A stretch of DNA of 64,000 bases from Streptomyces sp. NBC_01217. GTDB taxonomy: Bacteria; Actinomycetota; Actinomycetes; Streptomycetales; Streptomycetaceae. Every line of letters starts with the position of its first letter. Within the stretch, counting starts at the first letter, position 1. Of the stretch, positions 1-27,721 are shown in pieces. The stretch is from positions 8,559,501 to 8,623,500 of the forward strand of contig NZ_CP108538.1 of NCBI RefSeq assembly GCF_035994185.1, written 5' to 3'. A model generated the notes under the pieces. That model made no database searches. It had not been told where the DNA came from and saw only the letters and a list, made by a program, of their open reading frames with translations. The translations under genes were made by a program, and so were the position numbers.

Positions 1-288
1 GATGAGCCGGGTGCCGGGGTCGCCCCCGCCCACCAGGGCCCGCGTCACATCGGAAAGCGACAGGGGAATGTCCCCGACCGCGGTTTCCACACAGAACGCC
101 AGGAACGCGGCGGCGACGAGCACCAGCGACACGGCCAGCAGCCTGGGCCGCAGCAGCCCGGACACGGGCGGGGCGGCGAGCCGGAAGGTGACCCGCCCGG
201 CGGTGCGCCGCAGCGGCGTCCGGTCCGTGGGGTCCTTCCGGCCGTCAGGACCCTTCCGGCCCGCCACCGGTGTGAGCTCGGTCGTCAT
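1..288 (-). CDS. FecCD-family iron-siderophore ABC permease (3' end outside window)
   Basis: Only the first 96 codons are present; the gene runs off the left edge. It begins with an ATG at 288, with a GGAG-like ribosome site about 9 bases upstream. The translation starts MTTELTPVAGRKG and has a charged N-terminus of about 45 residues, followed by a hydrophobic helix (PRLLAVSLVLVAAAFLAF) and then IPLSLSDVTRAL. That arrangement is the N-terminal pattern of FecCD permeases. The neighbouring gene on the same strand (545-1585) is a clear FecCD permease, so the two probably form the heterodimeric membrane part of one siderophore importer. The ATPase is probably further left. The 256-base gap to the upstream gene shows no gene. 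Family assignment is inferred mostly from context and N-terminal shape. Confidence 0.75.
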   Translation of the reverse strand, partial: MTTELTPVAGRKGPDGRKDPTDRTPLRRTAGRVTFRLAAPPVSGLLRPRLLAVSLVLVAAAFLAFCVETAVGDIPLSLSDVTRALVGGGDPGTRLI

Positions 289-544
289 GGCTTGGGGCTC
301 CACTGGGTCGGTCGGCAGGGCTGGGGTATGGGTGACTCGGTCCGTACGGCAGGCGATGCCATGGGCCGGTGGGGGAGCGGTGACGACGGGGCCGGTGGGG
401 CCCCGGGCGCCGTGCGCTCGCACGGATCGGCCTGCGCTGTCCGGGCCGGCGTCACCGGCTGTCCGTTCCGGTCTGCGTCGCGGCGCGTGGTTCCGTGTCG
501 CCGGTTCGTACCGTTCGCCGCCCGGTGTGTGCGGCTGTCATGGC

Positions 545-1585
545 TCACAGCTCCGCCAGGCGTCGGCGGCGGACCATCGCGATGAAGAACGGGCCGCCGA
601 TGAAGGCGACGAGGACGCCGGCCTGGATCTCGATCGGGCGCTCGATCAGCCGGCCCGCGATGTCGGCGGCCAGCAGCAGGCAGGGGGCGAGCACGGCCGA
701 CAGGGGCAGCAGCCAGCGATGGTCGGGGCCGACGCCCGCGTACTGGGTGAGGACGCGCGCGATGTGGGGCACGACCAGGCCGACGAAGACCACGGGGCCG
801 ATCACGGCGACGGCTCCGCCGGTCAGCAGGGTGACGGCCACCACGCCCTGGATGCGCAGCAGTCCGAGCTTGAGTCCGAGGGACGTCGCGACGTCGTCGC
901 CCAGCGCGAGGCTGTTGAGGGACGGGGCGCAGGCCAGGGCGAGCACGGCGCCGACGGCGAGGAACGGCAGCACCCGCAGAAGAACCTCCGAGTCCTGGTC
1001 GGCGAGCGAGCCCGCCGACCAGAAGCGGTACCGGTTCAGGGCGTCCGGGTCGGTCAGGGCGACCGCGCTGGTCAGCGAGAACAGCACGGAGGTCACCGCC
1101 ACTCCGGCCAGGGCGAGTTTGACCGGCGTCGAGCCGGACCGGCCGAGCCCGCCCAGGAAGTAGACCAGCACGCTAGCGGCCAGCGCTCCGGCGAAGGCGA
1201 ACCAGATGTAGCCGTACACGGAGCCGATGCCGAGGACGCCGACGGACAGGACGACGGCGAAGGCCGCGCCCGCGCTGACGCCCAGGATGCCGGGGTCCGC
1301 CAGGGGGTTGCGGGTCAGCGCCTGCATCAGCGCGCCGGACAGGCCGAGCGCGGCCCCGGTGGCCAGGGCGAGTGCGGTGCGCGGCAGCCGTACCGACCAG
1401 ATCACATTGTCCACACGGCTGTTGGGCGCATGGCCCAGGAGCGTGTCCCAGACCTGGTCGAGGGGCACGGCGAGTGCCCCGTACGCCATCGAGAGGGCGC
1501 ACAGCACGATGAGTACCGCGCACGACAGCACCAGCAGCAGTACCGCGCGGGGGCCCGTGGCCGCCCGGACCGTAGAGGTCCCCAC
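545..1585 (-). CDS. FecCD-family iron-siderophore ABC transporter permease
   Basis: Multi-spanning inner-membrane permease of 346 residues, the usual length for the FecCD family, which imports ferric siderophores together with a binding protein and an ATPase. The family signature is clear: RLPRTALALATGAALGLSG, then RNPLADPGILGVSAGAA, and near the C-terminus GGAVAVIGPVVFVGLVVPHI. The start is a GTG at 1585, preceded by AGGAAG at a suitable distance. It is transcribed away from the giant NRPS. The 170-base divergent intergenic region holds a good iron-box-like palindrome near the NRPS (1679-1697) and a weaker one near this gene (1599-1617), so iron-repressed expression is likely. With the truncated permease at 1-288 it probably forms the import pore for the siderophore made by the adjacent synthetase. 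Confidence 0.93.
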   Translation of the reverse strand: MGTSTVRAATGPRAVLLLVLSCAVLIVLCALSMAYGALAVPLDQVWDTLLGHAPNSRVDNVIWSVRLPRTALALATGAALGLSGALMQALTRNPLADPGILGVSAGAAFAVVLSVGVLGIGSVYGYIWFAFAGALAASVLVYFLGGLGRSGSTPVKLALAGVAVTSVLFSLTSAVALTDPDALNRYRFWSAGSLADQDSEVLLRVLPFLAVGAVLALACAPSLNSLALGDDVATSLGLKLGLLRIQGVVAVTLLTGGAVAVIGPVVFVGLVVPHIARVLTQYAGVGPDHRWLLPLSAVLAPCLLLAADIAGRLIERPIEIQAGVLVAFIGGPFFIAMVRRRRLAEL

Positions 1586-1598
1586 GTCAACTTCCTTT

Positions 1599-1617
1599 GG
1601 TCAGGCTTGCCTTAACT
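1599..1617 (-). promoter_or_regulatory. weak iron-box-like site upstream of fecCD gene
   Basis: TCAGGCTTGCCTTAA lies 14 to 30 bases upstream of the permease start. It keeps the AGG...CCT symmetry of DtxR/IdeR/DmdR1 boxes but matches the remembered consensus TTAGGTTAGGCTAACCTAA at only about 11 of 19 positions. It may be a second, weaker site, or coincidence. Confidence 0.4.
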
Positions 1618-1678
1618 GTAGAGCGAGTTCACCCCGTGTCCCACCCTCGGGGTGTCCGCCCCGCACGGGCACTGTGAA

Positions 1679-1697
1679 TTAGGTAATCCTTACCTTA
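1679..1697 (+). promoter_or_regulatory. iron box (DmdR1/IdeR-type operator) upstream of NRPS
   Basis: TTAGGTAATCCTTACCTTA is a near-palindrome matching the actinomycete iron-box consensus at about 14 of 19 positions. It ends 57 bases before the preferred GTG start of the NRPS, where it could cover the promoter. Similar boxes recur in front of the exporter, amidohydrolase, acetyltransferase and kinase/acylase genes, which makes a shared iron regulon likely. Confidence 0.8.
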
Positions 1698-1754
1698 CTA
1701 TTGCGCCGATCCCCCGGCTCAGGGCCGGGACGAAGCCCGGGGAGGCGCGTAGCT

Positions 1755-20722
<18,968 letters not shown>

Positions 20723-20726
<4 letters not shown>

Positions 20727-20932
20727 GCAACCCGTTCGAGGACCCCGAAGGCGTCTACCTGGTGCTCGTCAACGACGAGAACCAGCACAGCCTGTGGCCG
20801 GACTTCGCGGACGTGCCGGCCGGCTGGAGAGTCGTGCACGGGCCCGAGTCGCGCCAGTCGTGCCTGGACCACGTCGAGGCCCAGTGGACCGACATGCGGC
20901 CCCGCAGCCTGGCCGAGTCGATGGGCTCCTGA
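20723..20932 (+). CDS. MbtH-like NRPS chaperone
   Basis: Small 69-residue protein with the MbtH signature [19 protein letters not shown] followed by a conserved C-terminal WTDMRPRSL. MbtH proteins bind adenylation domains and are often needed for their folding or activity. The ATG overlaps the NRPS stop codon (ATGA, 20723-20726) with AGGAGAGG upstream, so the two are translationally coupled, and this MbtH very likely serves the five adenylation domains of the synthetase. A strong bidirectional hairpin terminator follows immediately. Length and motifs are typical and nothing is missing. Confidence 0.96.
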
Positions 20933-20938
20933 CACAAG

Positions 20939-20975
20939 AAGGGGAGGGGCCGACCGAGTCGGCCCCTCCCCTTTT
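20939..20975. terminator. bidirectional terminator between mbtH and binding-protein gene
   Basis: A perfect 13-bp stem (GGGGAGGGGCCGA at 20941-20953, pairing with 20959-20971) has a CCGAG loop. It is flanked by A residues on the left and TTTT on the right, so it can stop both the NRPS-mbtH transcript (+) and the converging substrate-binding-protein transcript (-). Confidence 0.92.
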
Positions 20976-20992
20976 CTTCGTCCGTACACGGG

Positions 20993-22063
20993 TCAGGACG
21001 CGGGCTGCTCCACCTTCGTCGCGGACTCGCCGTCCACGGCCGTCGCCAGTTGCGGCACCAGCCGCTGGACCACGTACGGCAGGCTGAGGACCGTACCGAA
21101 GGACGTGGCGCTGCCGTAGTCGCCGGTCTCCTCGACGTAGACCTCGCGGCCCTCGGCGACCACCTTCAGATCCTTGTACGAGGCGTCCTTGTGCAGCTTG
21201 TCGGAGTCCTTGGTGACATCGCCGACGATCCACACGATCGCGTCCTGGTCGAGCAGGTCGGTGCGCTCCTTGCTGATGTTCGCACCGAACTGGTCCCCGA
21301 TCACCTTGTCCAGGTCACCGGGGAGGCTGAAGCCGAGGTCGGTGAGGAGCCGCGAGCGGGGGTCCTGGCTGCCGAACACGAAGATGCCCTCGTACGGCGT
21401 CGCCATCAGAGCGCTCTTCCCCTTGAACTCGGGGTGCTCCTTGACGGCCGCCGCGATGCTCTCCTCGGTCTTCTCGACCGCCGCGGCCGCCTCCTGGGGC
21501 TCCCCGAGTGCCTTGCCTATGGTCTTTGTCTGCTCCTGCCACGGCACGCCGAAGTCGTTGTACTGCTTCGGCTGGGCCACGACCGGCGCGAACTTGGACA
21601 GCGACTCGTACTGCTCCTTGGTGAGCCCGCCGTACACCGAAAGGATCAGGTCCGGCTTGAGCGCGGCGATCTTCTCCACCTGCGGTCCGGTGCCGGTGTC
21701 CTTGAGGACGGTGGGTGCCTTGCCCCCGCCCAGCTTGTCGGACGCCCAGGGGCCGATGGCACCCTTGTAGCCGCCCAGCCATTCGGTGGTGCCGACCGGC
21801 ACCTTGCCGAGGGCGAGGACCGAGTCCTGGTCGGTGAGGCCGACGGTGACGATCCGCTTCGGCTCGGACTTGATCGTCGTGGAGCCGTACTTGTGCGCGA
21901 TCGTGACCGGGAAGGCGGACTTCCCGGAGGCGTCGGCCTTCGAGCCGGCGTTCGACGAGCCGGAGTCCTTGTCGTCACTGCCGCAGGCCGCGGCGGTGGC
22001 GAGGATGACAAGGGCGGAGGCGAGGGCGGCGGCCGTCCGTGGCACTCTGCGGAAGCGGGGCAT
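20993..22063 (-). CDS. Siderophore-binding lipoprotein (FecB/FhuD-type, class III SBP)
   Basis: Secreted lipoprotein of 356 residues. The N-terminus carries Arg residues, a hydrophobic stretch and a lipobox ending ATAAAC, followed by a Ser/Gly/Asp-rich linker. The mature part has the class III binding-protein pattern: EPKRIVTVGLTDQDSVLALG, a TGPQVEKIAALKPDLIL segment, a long connecting helix (GKALGEPQEAAAAVEKTEE) and a C-terminal lobe. The role is to capture the ferric siderophore outside the cell and deliver it to the FecCD permease, whose genes lie on the other side of the NRPS. It is the last gene of a minus-strand unit, 60 bases after the second ABC exporter, and likely shares the iron box at 25825-25843. 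Confidence 0.93.
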   Translation of the reverse strand: MPRFRRVPRTAAALASALVILATAAACGSDDKDSGSSNAGSKADASGKSAFPVTIAHKYGSTTIKSEPKRIVTVGLTDQDSVLALGKVPVGTTEWLGGYKGAIGPWASDKLGGGKAPTVLKDTGTGPQVEKIAALKPDLILSVYGGLTKEQYESLSKFAPVVAQPKQYNDFGVPWQEQTKTIGKALGEPQEAAAAVEKTEESIAAAVKEHPEFKGKSALMATPYEGIFVFGSQDPRSRLLTDLGFSLPGDLDKVIGDQFGANISKERTDLLDQDAIVWIVGDVTKDSDKLHKDASYKDLKVVAEGREVYVEETGDYGSATSFGTVLSLPYVVQRLVPQLATAVDGESATKVEQPAS

Positions 22064-22123
22064 CGGTGGTCCTTAGTTTCAGGATTCCTGTTGAACCGGG
22101 CGGTGGTTGTGGGGGAGTGGGGG

Positions 22124-24034
22124 CTAGGAACGGGTGTCGGACCACGCCTGCCAGAGGGCCGCGTACGGCCCCTGGGCGACTCGTAGTTCGTCGTGCGTTC
22201 CGGTCTCGACGACGCGGCCGCTCTCCATGACGACGATGCGGTCCGCGGTCGCTGCCTGGCTGAGGCGGTGGGCGACGATCAGCGCGGTCCGTCCGTCCAG
22301 GGCACGGGCCACGGCCTTCTCCAGATCGCGGGCACCGGCGCTGCCCGCCTCGGCGGTGGCCTCGTCCAGGATCACCAGGGGCGGATCGGCCAGGACCAGC
22401 CGGGCCAGCGCCAGCGCCTGCGTACGGGCGCCGCTCAGCCGGTGACCGCCGTCGCCGACCACGGTGTCCAGGCCGTCGGGCAGGTCCTCGGCCCAGTCCA
22501 ACGCGTCCACGGAGTGGAGTGCGGCGCGCAGTTCGTCGTCGGTGGCGTCCGGGCGGGCGAGGCGGAGGTCGTCGGCCAGGGGGCCTGCGAAGACATGCGT
22601 CTCCTGGGTGAGCAGGGCGATCGTCCGGCCCGCGGTGCCCGGTCCGAGCTCGGCCGGGGGAACGGCGCCGACCAGGACGGTGCCCTCGGTGGGCTGCTGG
22701 ATGCCCGCGACGAGCCGGGCCAGGGTGGTCTTCCCCGCCCCACTGGCACCGACGAGCGCGACCCGCTCCCCGTGGCGGATCGTCAGATCGATGTCGCGCA
22801 GCACCGGGTGACCGGGCCGGTAGGCGTGGCTCAGCCCGCGCACGGTGACCTCCGCGTCGCCGGTTGCCGCCGGGCGGGCCGGCTCTGCGGGCGGCGGCTG
22901 GTCGGTGACCCCGACGAGCCGCGCCAGGCCCGCCATGGCCGACTGGGCGTCGTCCAGCAGTACGAGGGCCGCGTTGACGGGCGTGAACAGGCTGTGGAAG
23001 TACAGGGCCGCCGCGGTCGCCGTACCGACGGACGCCGCACCCCGGCCGACCAGCCAGCAGCCGGTGACGAGGACGGCCGCGAGCCCGATGTACTCGGCGA
23101 TGTGCAGACGGCTGTAGAAGCCGAGCACGAGCCGGACCCCGCGCATCATCAGCGCCACCAGGGACCGGGACCGCTCGGCGACGTGCTCGGTGTGCTCCCG
23201 CTCCAGCCGGAACGCCCGCACTGTCGAGCTGCCCCCGACGGTGTCGAGCAGCTGCTGCTGCTGTGCGCTGCCCGCCACCCGCTGCTGGGCGTAGAGGGGT
23301 ACGGCACGGCTGGCGTACCAGCGCGCGGTGGCCGCCTGCACGGGCACCGCCAGCAGCGCGGCCAGCAGGAACCGCCAGTCGAGCAGCGCCAGCGCCCCCA
23401 GGGTGAGGACGATGGTCAGCAGGGACCGGGCCAGCTCGGGCAGGGCCCCGCGCACGGCCTCCGCGATGAGCGACACGTCGGCGGTGACCCGGGCGGTCAG
23501 GTCTCCGGCACCGGCCTTCTCGACCCGTTCCAGGGGCAGGCCCAGCGCCCGTTCGACGAACTTCTCGCGCAGCCTGGCCAGTGTCGTCTCGCCGAGCCGG
23601 GAGATCAGGGACAGCCCGAGCCCGGTGGTGACGCCCTGTGCCACGGCGACGGCCACCAGCAGCGCGGCCGTGGTGGTGACCGCGTCGGCGGACCCGTGGT
23701 CGGCGGCCAGGTCGACGATCCGGCCCAGCAGCGGCTGCACCAGCAGGCCGACGGCGGTGGAGCCGACCATCACGGCGAACGCGGTCAGGGCCAGGCGCCG
23801 CTGTGGGCGCAGCAGTTGGGCGACCACGGCACGGGTGCGGGCGGGTGTGGCGACGGGGAGCAGCGTGGGCACACCCCTGTCGGCGGCTGCGGTACCGGTT
23901 GTGGTGCCGGCGTCCGCCGGGGACGGATTCCGGGATCCGGACCGCTGCTCGGCCCGTGCCCCGGGGACGGGGCCGCGGCGGGTATCGGGGACGGGGCCGG
24001 CTTCGGTCAGGGGTTGCGGCTGCGACTCGGTCAT
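22124..24034 (-). CDS. ABC transporter, fused TMD-NBD, heterodimer subunit with intact Walker motifs
   Basis: Half-transporter of 636 residues with an N-terminal Pro/Arg-rich extension of about 60 residues, a six-helix membrane domain and a C-terminal ATPase. The ATPase has a good Walker A (GASGAGKTT), Walker B (LVILDEATAEAG) and H-loop (ALIVAHRLS). The signature motif is degenerate (LSGARTQALALAR instead of LSGGQ). The start ATG at 24034 overlaps the stop of the upstream partner gene by ATGA; an upstream ATG at 24064 would extend further into that gene. The partner (24031-25773) has the opposite set of defects, so the pair should form one canonical and one degenerate ATP site. Likely role: siderophore export, or import of the IrtAB kind, in the iron-controlled operon. 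Confidence 0.9.
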   Translation of the reverse strand: MTESQPQPLTEAGPVPDTRRGPVPGARAEQRSGSRNPSPADAGTTTGTAAADRGVPTLLPVATPARTRAVVAQLLRPQRRLALTAFAVMVGSTAVGLLVQPLLGRIVDLAADHGSADAVTTTAALLVAVAVAQGVTTGLGLSLISRLGETTLARLREKFVERALGLPLERVEKAGAGDLTARVTADVSLIAEAVRGALPELARSLLTIVLTLGALALLDWRFLLAALLAVPVQAATARWYASRAVPLYAQQRVAGSAQQQQLLDTVGGSSTVRAFRLEREHTEHVAERSRSLVALMMRGVRLVLGFYSRLHIAEYIGLAAVLVTGCWLVGRGAASVGTATAAALYFHSLFTPVNAALVLLDDAQSAMAGLARLVGVTDQPPPAEPARPAATGDAEVTVRGLSHAYRPGHPVLRDIDLTIRHGERVALVGASGAGKTTLARLVAGIQQPTEGTVLVGAVPPAELGPGTAGRTIALLTQETHVFAGPLADDLRLARPDATDDELRAALHSVDALDWAEDLPDGLDTVVGDGGHRLSGARTQALALARLVLADPPLVILDEATAEAGSAGARDLEKAVARALDGRTALIVAHRLSQAATADRIVVMESGRVVETGTHDELRVAQGPYAALWQAWSDTRS

Positions 24035-25773
24035 GCGAGGACCGCCGTACGGTAGGCGGCGCACTCGTGGACGAGCTGTTCATGGCCGCCTGCCGCGGCG
24101 GTCCGGCCGCCGTCGAGGAGGACGACCCGGTCGGCGACGGCGAGGAGCGCGGGGCTGTTGGTCACCAGCACGGTGGTGCGGCCTTCGCGCACCTCCTTGA
24201 TCCCGGTGGCGATGCGGACCTCCGTGACGGCGTCGACGGCCGTGGTGGGTTCGTGCAGGACGAGGACCGGGGCGTCGGCGGCGAGCGCCCTTGCCAGGGC
24301 GACCCGTTGCCGCTGGCCGCCGGAGAGCGAGCGCCCGCGCGCGGTGACGGCCGCGTCGGCGCCGTCGGGCAGGGTGCGAACGACCTCGTCCGTCGCGGAC
24401 GCGGTGAGTACGGCGGTGACCCGCGCGGAGCGGTCGGCGCGGGCGCCGGAGGGTGCCGCGGCGGTGACGTTCTCCAGGAGGGTGCCCTCGAACAGGTCCG
24501 CGTCGTGCTCGGCGACGAGGAGCGCGGCGCGCACCTCGGCCAGGCCCAGCGCGGTGAGTTCCGTACCGTCCAGTTCGACGGCTCCGGCGTCGGGGTCGCA
24601 GAGGCGGCCGAGGCAGCGCAGCAGCGCCGATGCGTCGGCGGGGTCGGTGGTGACGATGCCGACCGTCTCACCGGCGGCGATGTCGAGATCGAGGCCACGC
24701 AGGGTCTCGTGCGACAGGCCGCGCAGCCGCAGTGGCAGGCCCGGCGGGCCCGGTCGGCCGTCGGCCCGGAGCGGGACGGTGCGTCCGGACGACGGTCCGG
24801 GGGACACCGCCCTGTCGGCGTCGAGGACGTCGGCGATCCGGGCGGCGGAGGCACGGCCCTGGGCCAGCTCGGCGTTGACCCAGGAGAACTCGGACAGCGG
24901 GCCGATGAGGAAGAGGGCGAGCGCGACGGAGGAGACGAGTTCGCCGATGCCGATGTCGCCGTCTGCCGCGAGCCGCCCGCCCACGAGTGCCACCAGGGCC
25001 AGGAGCACACCGGTCAGGATGGTCACGACCGCGTTCTGCCAGGCCTCGGCCCGGGCCGCGCGCAAGGTGGCCGTCAGCGACTGCCCGCTGATACGCCGGT
25101 AGCGGTGGACGGCCGCGGGCTCGGCACCGATGCCCTTGAGTACCCGCAGTCCCGCCACGAGGTCCGCCGCCACACCCGAGGCCATGGCGGCCTGCTCCTG
25201 TTCGGTCTCGCTGCGCCGCTCCAGGGGCTTGCTCAGCAGATGGCCGAGCCACAGCAGCAAGGGGGTGCCCAGCAGGACGAGCAGACCGAGCGGAAAAGAC
25301 ACGCGCAGCAGTACGACGGCGCCGACCGCCAGTCCGGTCGCTGACGCGATGCCGACGATCAACGCCATTGTGACGGCGCCGACCCGTTTGGCGTCCTCCG
25401 TCGCGATGTTGGCCAGCTCGCCGGGCAACCGGCCTTCCTCCGCCCCGCCTTCGGGCGCCAGGACGCGACCGATCACCTTGGTCCTGAGGCGGTGTGCGGC
25501 GGTCAGGGAAGCGCGTTCACCCGCGCGCGCACTGCCGCGGAAGCTGAAGGAGAGGCCCACGTAGACGGCCGCCAGGATCCCGAGCCACAACAGGAGCCCC
25601 GGAACGTCGCCGTCCACGACCCCCTCGTCGATGGCCAGACCGATGAGCACCGGCACCAGGGCCTCGCCCGTCTGGTGGCCCATGCCCAGGACTGCTCCCA
25701 GTGCCACATCACGGCGCTGTTCACGCACGGCGCGTCGCAGAACCCTCCGGCCGCGCGGGTCCGCCTTGCTCAC
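24031..25773 (-). CDS. ABC transporter, fused TMD-NBD, heterodimer subunit with degenerate Walker motifs
   Basis: Half-transporter of 580 residues: membrane domain, then ATPase. The signature is perfect (LSGGQRQRVALARAL). The Walker A region reads GIVTTDPADASALL and lacks the GxxGxGK[ST] lysine, Walker B reads VLVLHEPTTAVDA with His for the usual Asp, and the H-loop His is replaced by Asn (VTNSPALL). This is the classic non-catalytic partner of a heterodimeric exporter. Its signature motif should complete the active site with the Walker motifs of the next gene. The start is GTG 25773 with GGAGG five bases upstream. An iron box (25825-25843) sits about 50 bases before the start, so this gene heads an iron-regulated operon of exporter, exporter and binding protein. 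Confidence 0.9.
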   Translation of the reverse strand: MSKADPRGRRVLRRAVREQRRDVALGAVLGMGHQTGEALVPVLIGLAIDEGVVDGDVPGLLLWLGILAAVYVGLSFSFRGSARAGERASLTAAHRLRTKVIGRVLAPEGGAEEGRLPGELANIATEDAKRVGAVTMALIVGIASATGLAVGAVVLLRVSFPLGLLVLLGTPLLLWLGHLLSKPLERRSETEQEQAAMASGVAADLVAGLRVLKGIGAEPAAVHRYRRISGQSLTATLRAARAEAWQNAVVTILTGVLLALVALVGGRLAADGDIGIGELVSSVALALFLIGPLSEFSWVNAELAQGRASAARIADVLDADRAVSPGPSSGRTVPLRADGRPGPPGLPLRLRGLSHETLRGLDLDIAAGETVGIVTTDPADASALLRCLGRLCDPDAGAVELDGTELTALGLAEVRAALLVAEHDADLFEGTLLENVTAAAPSGARADRSARVTAVLTASATDEVVRTLPDGADAAVTARGRSLSGGQRQRVALARALAADAPVLVLHEPTTAVDAVTEVRIATGIKEVREGRTTVLVTNSPALLAVADRVVLLDGGRTAAAGGHEQLVHECAAYRTAVLA

Positions 25774-25824
25774 GCATTCCTCCGGACCGGTGGTTCACAA
25801 CATGGGGAAGCCCAGCTCGCGTAC

Positions 25825-25843
25825 TTAGGTAAGGCTAACTTCA
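25825..25843 (-). promoter_or_regulatory. iron box upstream of ABC exporter operon
   Basis: TTAGGTAAGGCTAACTTCA matches the 19-bp iron-box consensus at about 16 positions. It lies about 50 bases before the GTG of the first exporter gene, in the divergent spacer shared with the amidohydrolase. Confidence 0.82.
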
Positions 25844-25932
25844 ATTCCTGTCCTTGACCACCCCCTTGGCGGGGCGAGGACGCGGCCGGGGTGAGTGATG
25901 GGTCCGTGGCCCGGGTGCCTGCCGAAGCTCCC

Positions 25933-25951
25933 TTATAAGGTGAACCTTACT
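25933..25951 (+). promoter_or_regulatory. iron-box-like palindrome upstream of amidohydrolase
   Basis: The perfect inverted repeat TAAGGT-GA-ACCTTA (25936-25949) resembles the right-hand part of the iron-box consensus (about 10 of 14). It ends 58 bases before the preferred TTG start at 26010, and directly abuts the alternative GTG at 25953. Together with the site at 25825 it makes a two-operator divergent spacer. Confidence 0.6.
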
Positions 25952-26009
25952 TGTGCATCCCGGGCCCGGGGAACGGCTGTTCGCCGGGAAGGACTCGAAG
26001 GAGTTGCTC

Positions 26010-27572
26010 TTGCTGTCCACGCGGATCACCAACGCCCGCATCATCACGATGGACCCGGCCCGCCCTGTCGCCCGCGAACTCGGGATCTGGCGCGGACGCA
26101 TCGTCGGCCTGGACGAGGAAGTGGCAGGACTTCCCGCACGACGGACCCGCGACCTGGACGGCGCCGTGGTGCTCCCCGGCTTCATCGACAGCCATGTACA
26201 CCTGACATGGGCGGGGCTGAAGGCGTCGGCGCCCAGTGTTGCCCCGAGCACACGCGCGGACGACGTGCTGCGGGTTGTGGGTGACGCGGTGGCCCGGGTG
26301 CCGGCCGACGCCTGGGTGGACTTCGGCGGCTACGACCAGCGCACCCTGGACCGCCCGCTGACGGCACGGGACCTGGACGCCGTCAGTCTCGGGCGCAAGG
26401 TGTACCTGGGTCACATCTCCGGCCACGCCTGCCTGGTGAACACCGCGGTCCTGGAGCGGCTGCCCGCGGACACACCCCACGTCGACGGCTTCCTCGTCGA
26501 GGGGGCGATGGGCGCGGCGCTCGAGGTCAGGCCCCCTCACTCGCTCGCCGAACTGGCCGCGGCGATCGAACACGCCGCCCGCGTATGCCGCTCCGAAGGG
26601 GTGACGGCCTGCGTCGAGGCGGGTGTCGGCGGACGGCTCTTCGGGCGTACCCCCATCGAGGCCGCGGCCTACCAACTCGCCCACGAAACGGGCAGGCTGC
26701 CGATACGGGTCCAGCTCATGGCCGCGGCCGACGCCCTCGGCCCGGTGAGCACCGCGCCGGAGGACACCACGAACAGGGCCCTGAGCCTGGGCCTGCGTAC
26801 GGGATTCGGTGGCGGCGCGCTCTCCCTGGGCGCACTCAAGGTATTCACCGACGGCGGCATGATGGCGCGTACGGCCGCACTGACCGGCCCCTACGACGGA
26901 ACCGATACCTGCGGCCAACTGCAGGACGAGCGGCAGGTGTTGGAGGACACCATCGTGGAGGGGCACATCGCGGGCTGGCAGCTCGCGATCCACGCCATCG
27001 GCGACCGGGCCGTCGATGTTGCCCTCGATGCTCTGGAGAAGGCGCAGAAACTCAGCCCCCGCCCGGAAGCACGCCACCGCGTCGAGCACGCTGGCCTCGT
27101 CCGCCCCGACCAACTGCCCCGGCTGGCGGCCCTCGGGGTGACCGTCGTGGTCCAGCCGAACTTCCTGCGTTACTACGGGGACGACTACGCCACCGTCATG
27201 GGGCAGGACCGGGCGGACTGGCTCTACCGGGGCCGCGGCTTCCTCGACCACGGTGTACGCCTCGTCGCCAGCTCCGACCGTCCCGTCGCCGACGGAGCGC
27301 CCTTGCGGGCCGTCCAGTTCATGGTCGAACGCCTCTCGCAGTCGGGACGGACCATCGGCGGCGCGGAGGCGATCGGAGTCGAGGAAGCCCTGCGCGCCTA
27401 CACCACCGAGGCGGCCCGTGCCTGCCACTGGGAATCCGACGCGGGCAGCCTCACCGCCGGCAAGCGCGCGGACCTGGTAATGCTCGGGGACGACCCCCGC
27501 CGGGTGGACGTGTCCAGGATCGGGGACATCGAAGTTGTGGGGACCTGGCTGGAGGGCGATGACGAGTGGTGA
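26010..27572 (+). CDS. YtcJ-like amidohydrolase (amidohydrolase family 3)
   Basis: Predicted metal-dependent hydrolase of about 520 residues. Metal-site features are visible: GFIDSHVHL (the HxH pair), HAIGDRAVDVALDAL, an EHAGLV His and SSDRPVADGAPL near the C-terminus, followed by a closing beta segment (AGKRADLVMLGDDP). The preferred start is TTG 26010, six bases after AAGGAG and directly before the conserved TRITNARIITMD. GTG 25953 would abut the iron-box palindrome. It sits inside the iron-controlled island, divergent from the siderophore exporter. It might hydrolyse the siderophore or an amide intermediate, but substrates of this family cannot be read from sequence, so the siderophore link is only by context. 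Confidence 0.85.
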   Translation: MLSTRITNARIITMDPARPVARELGIWRGRIVGLDEEVAGLPARRTRDLDGAVVLPGFIDSHVHLTWAGLKASAPSVAPSTRADDVLRVVGDAVARVPADAWVDFGGYDQRTLDRPLTARDLDAVSLGRKVYLGHISGHACLVNTAVLERLPADTPHVDGFLVEGAMGAALEVRPPHSLAELAAAIEHAARVCRSEGVTACVEAGVGGRLFGRTPIEAAAYQLAHETGRLPIRVQLMAAADALGPVSTAPEDTTNRALSLGLRTGFGGGALSLGALKVFTDGGMMARTAALTGPYDGTDTCGQLQDERQVLEDTIVEGHIAGWQLAIHAIGDRAVDVALDALEKAQKLSPRPEARHRVEHAGLVRPDQLPRLAALGVTVVVQPNFLRYYGDDYATVMGQDRADWLYRGRGFLDHGVRLVASSDRPVADGAPLRAVQFMVERLSQSGRTIGGAEAIGVEEALRAYTTEAARACHWESDAGSLTAGKRADLVMLGDDPRRVDVSRIGDIEVVGTWLEGDDEW

Positions 27573-27628
27573 GCCGGGGGCCGCGCGATGCCGGCCATCC
27601 TTGCTGGACGGCGATGTGGCGCGCAAAT

Positions 27629-27647
27629 TTAGGTAAGGCTAACCTTC
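27629..27647 (+). promoter_or_regulatory. iron box upstream of ArgA-like acetyltransferase
   Basis: TTAGGTAAGGCTAACCTTC matches the iron-box consensus at about 16 of 19 positions. It lies 75 bases before the GTG at 27722, a typical operator distance. Confidence 0.85.
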
Positions 27648-27721
27648 TCTCGGTGTCCCCGGTGGCACGCGGCGACGGAGCCGCCCACCGTGTACGTCGG
27701 CGCCGCAAGGAAAGGGAAGCC

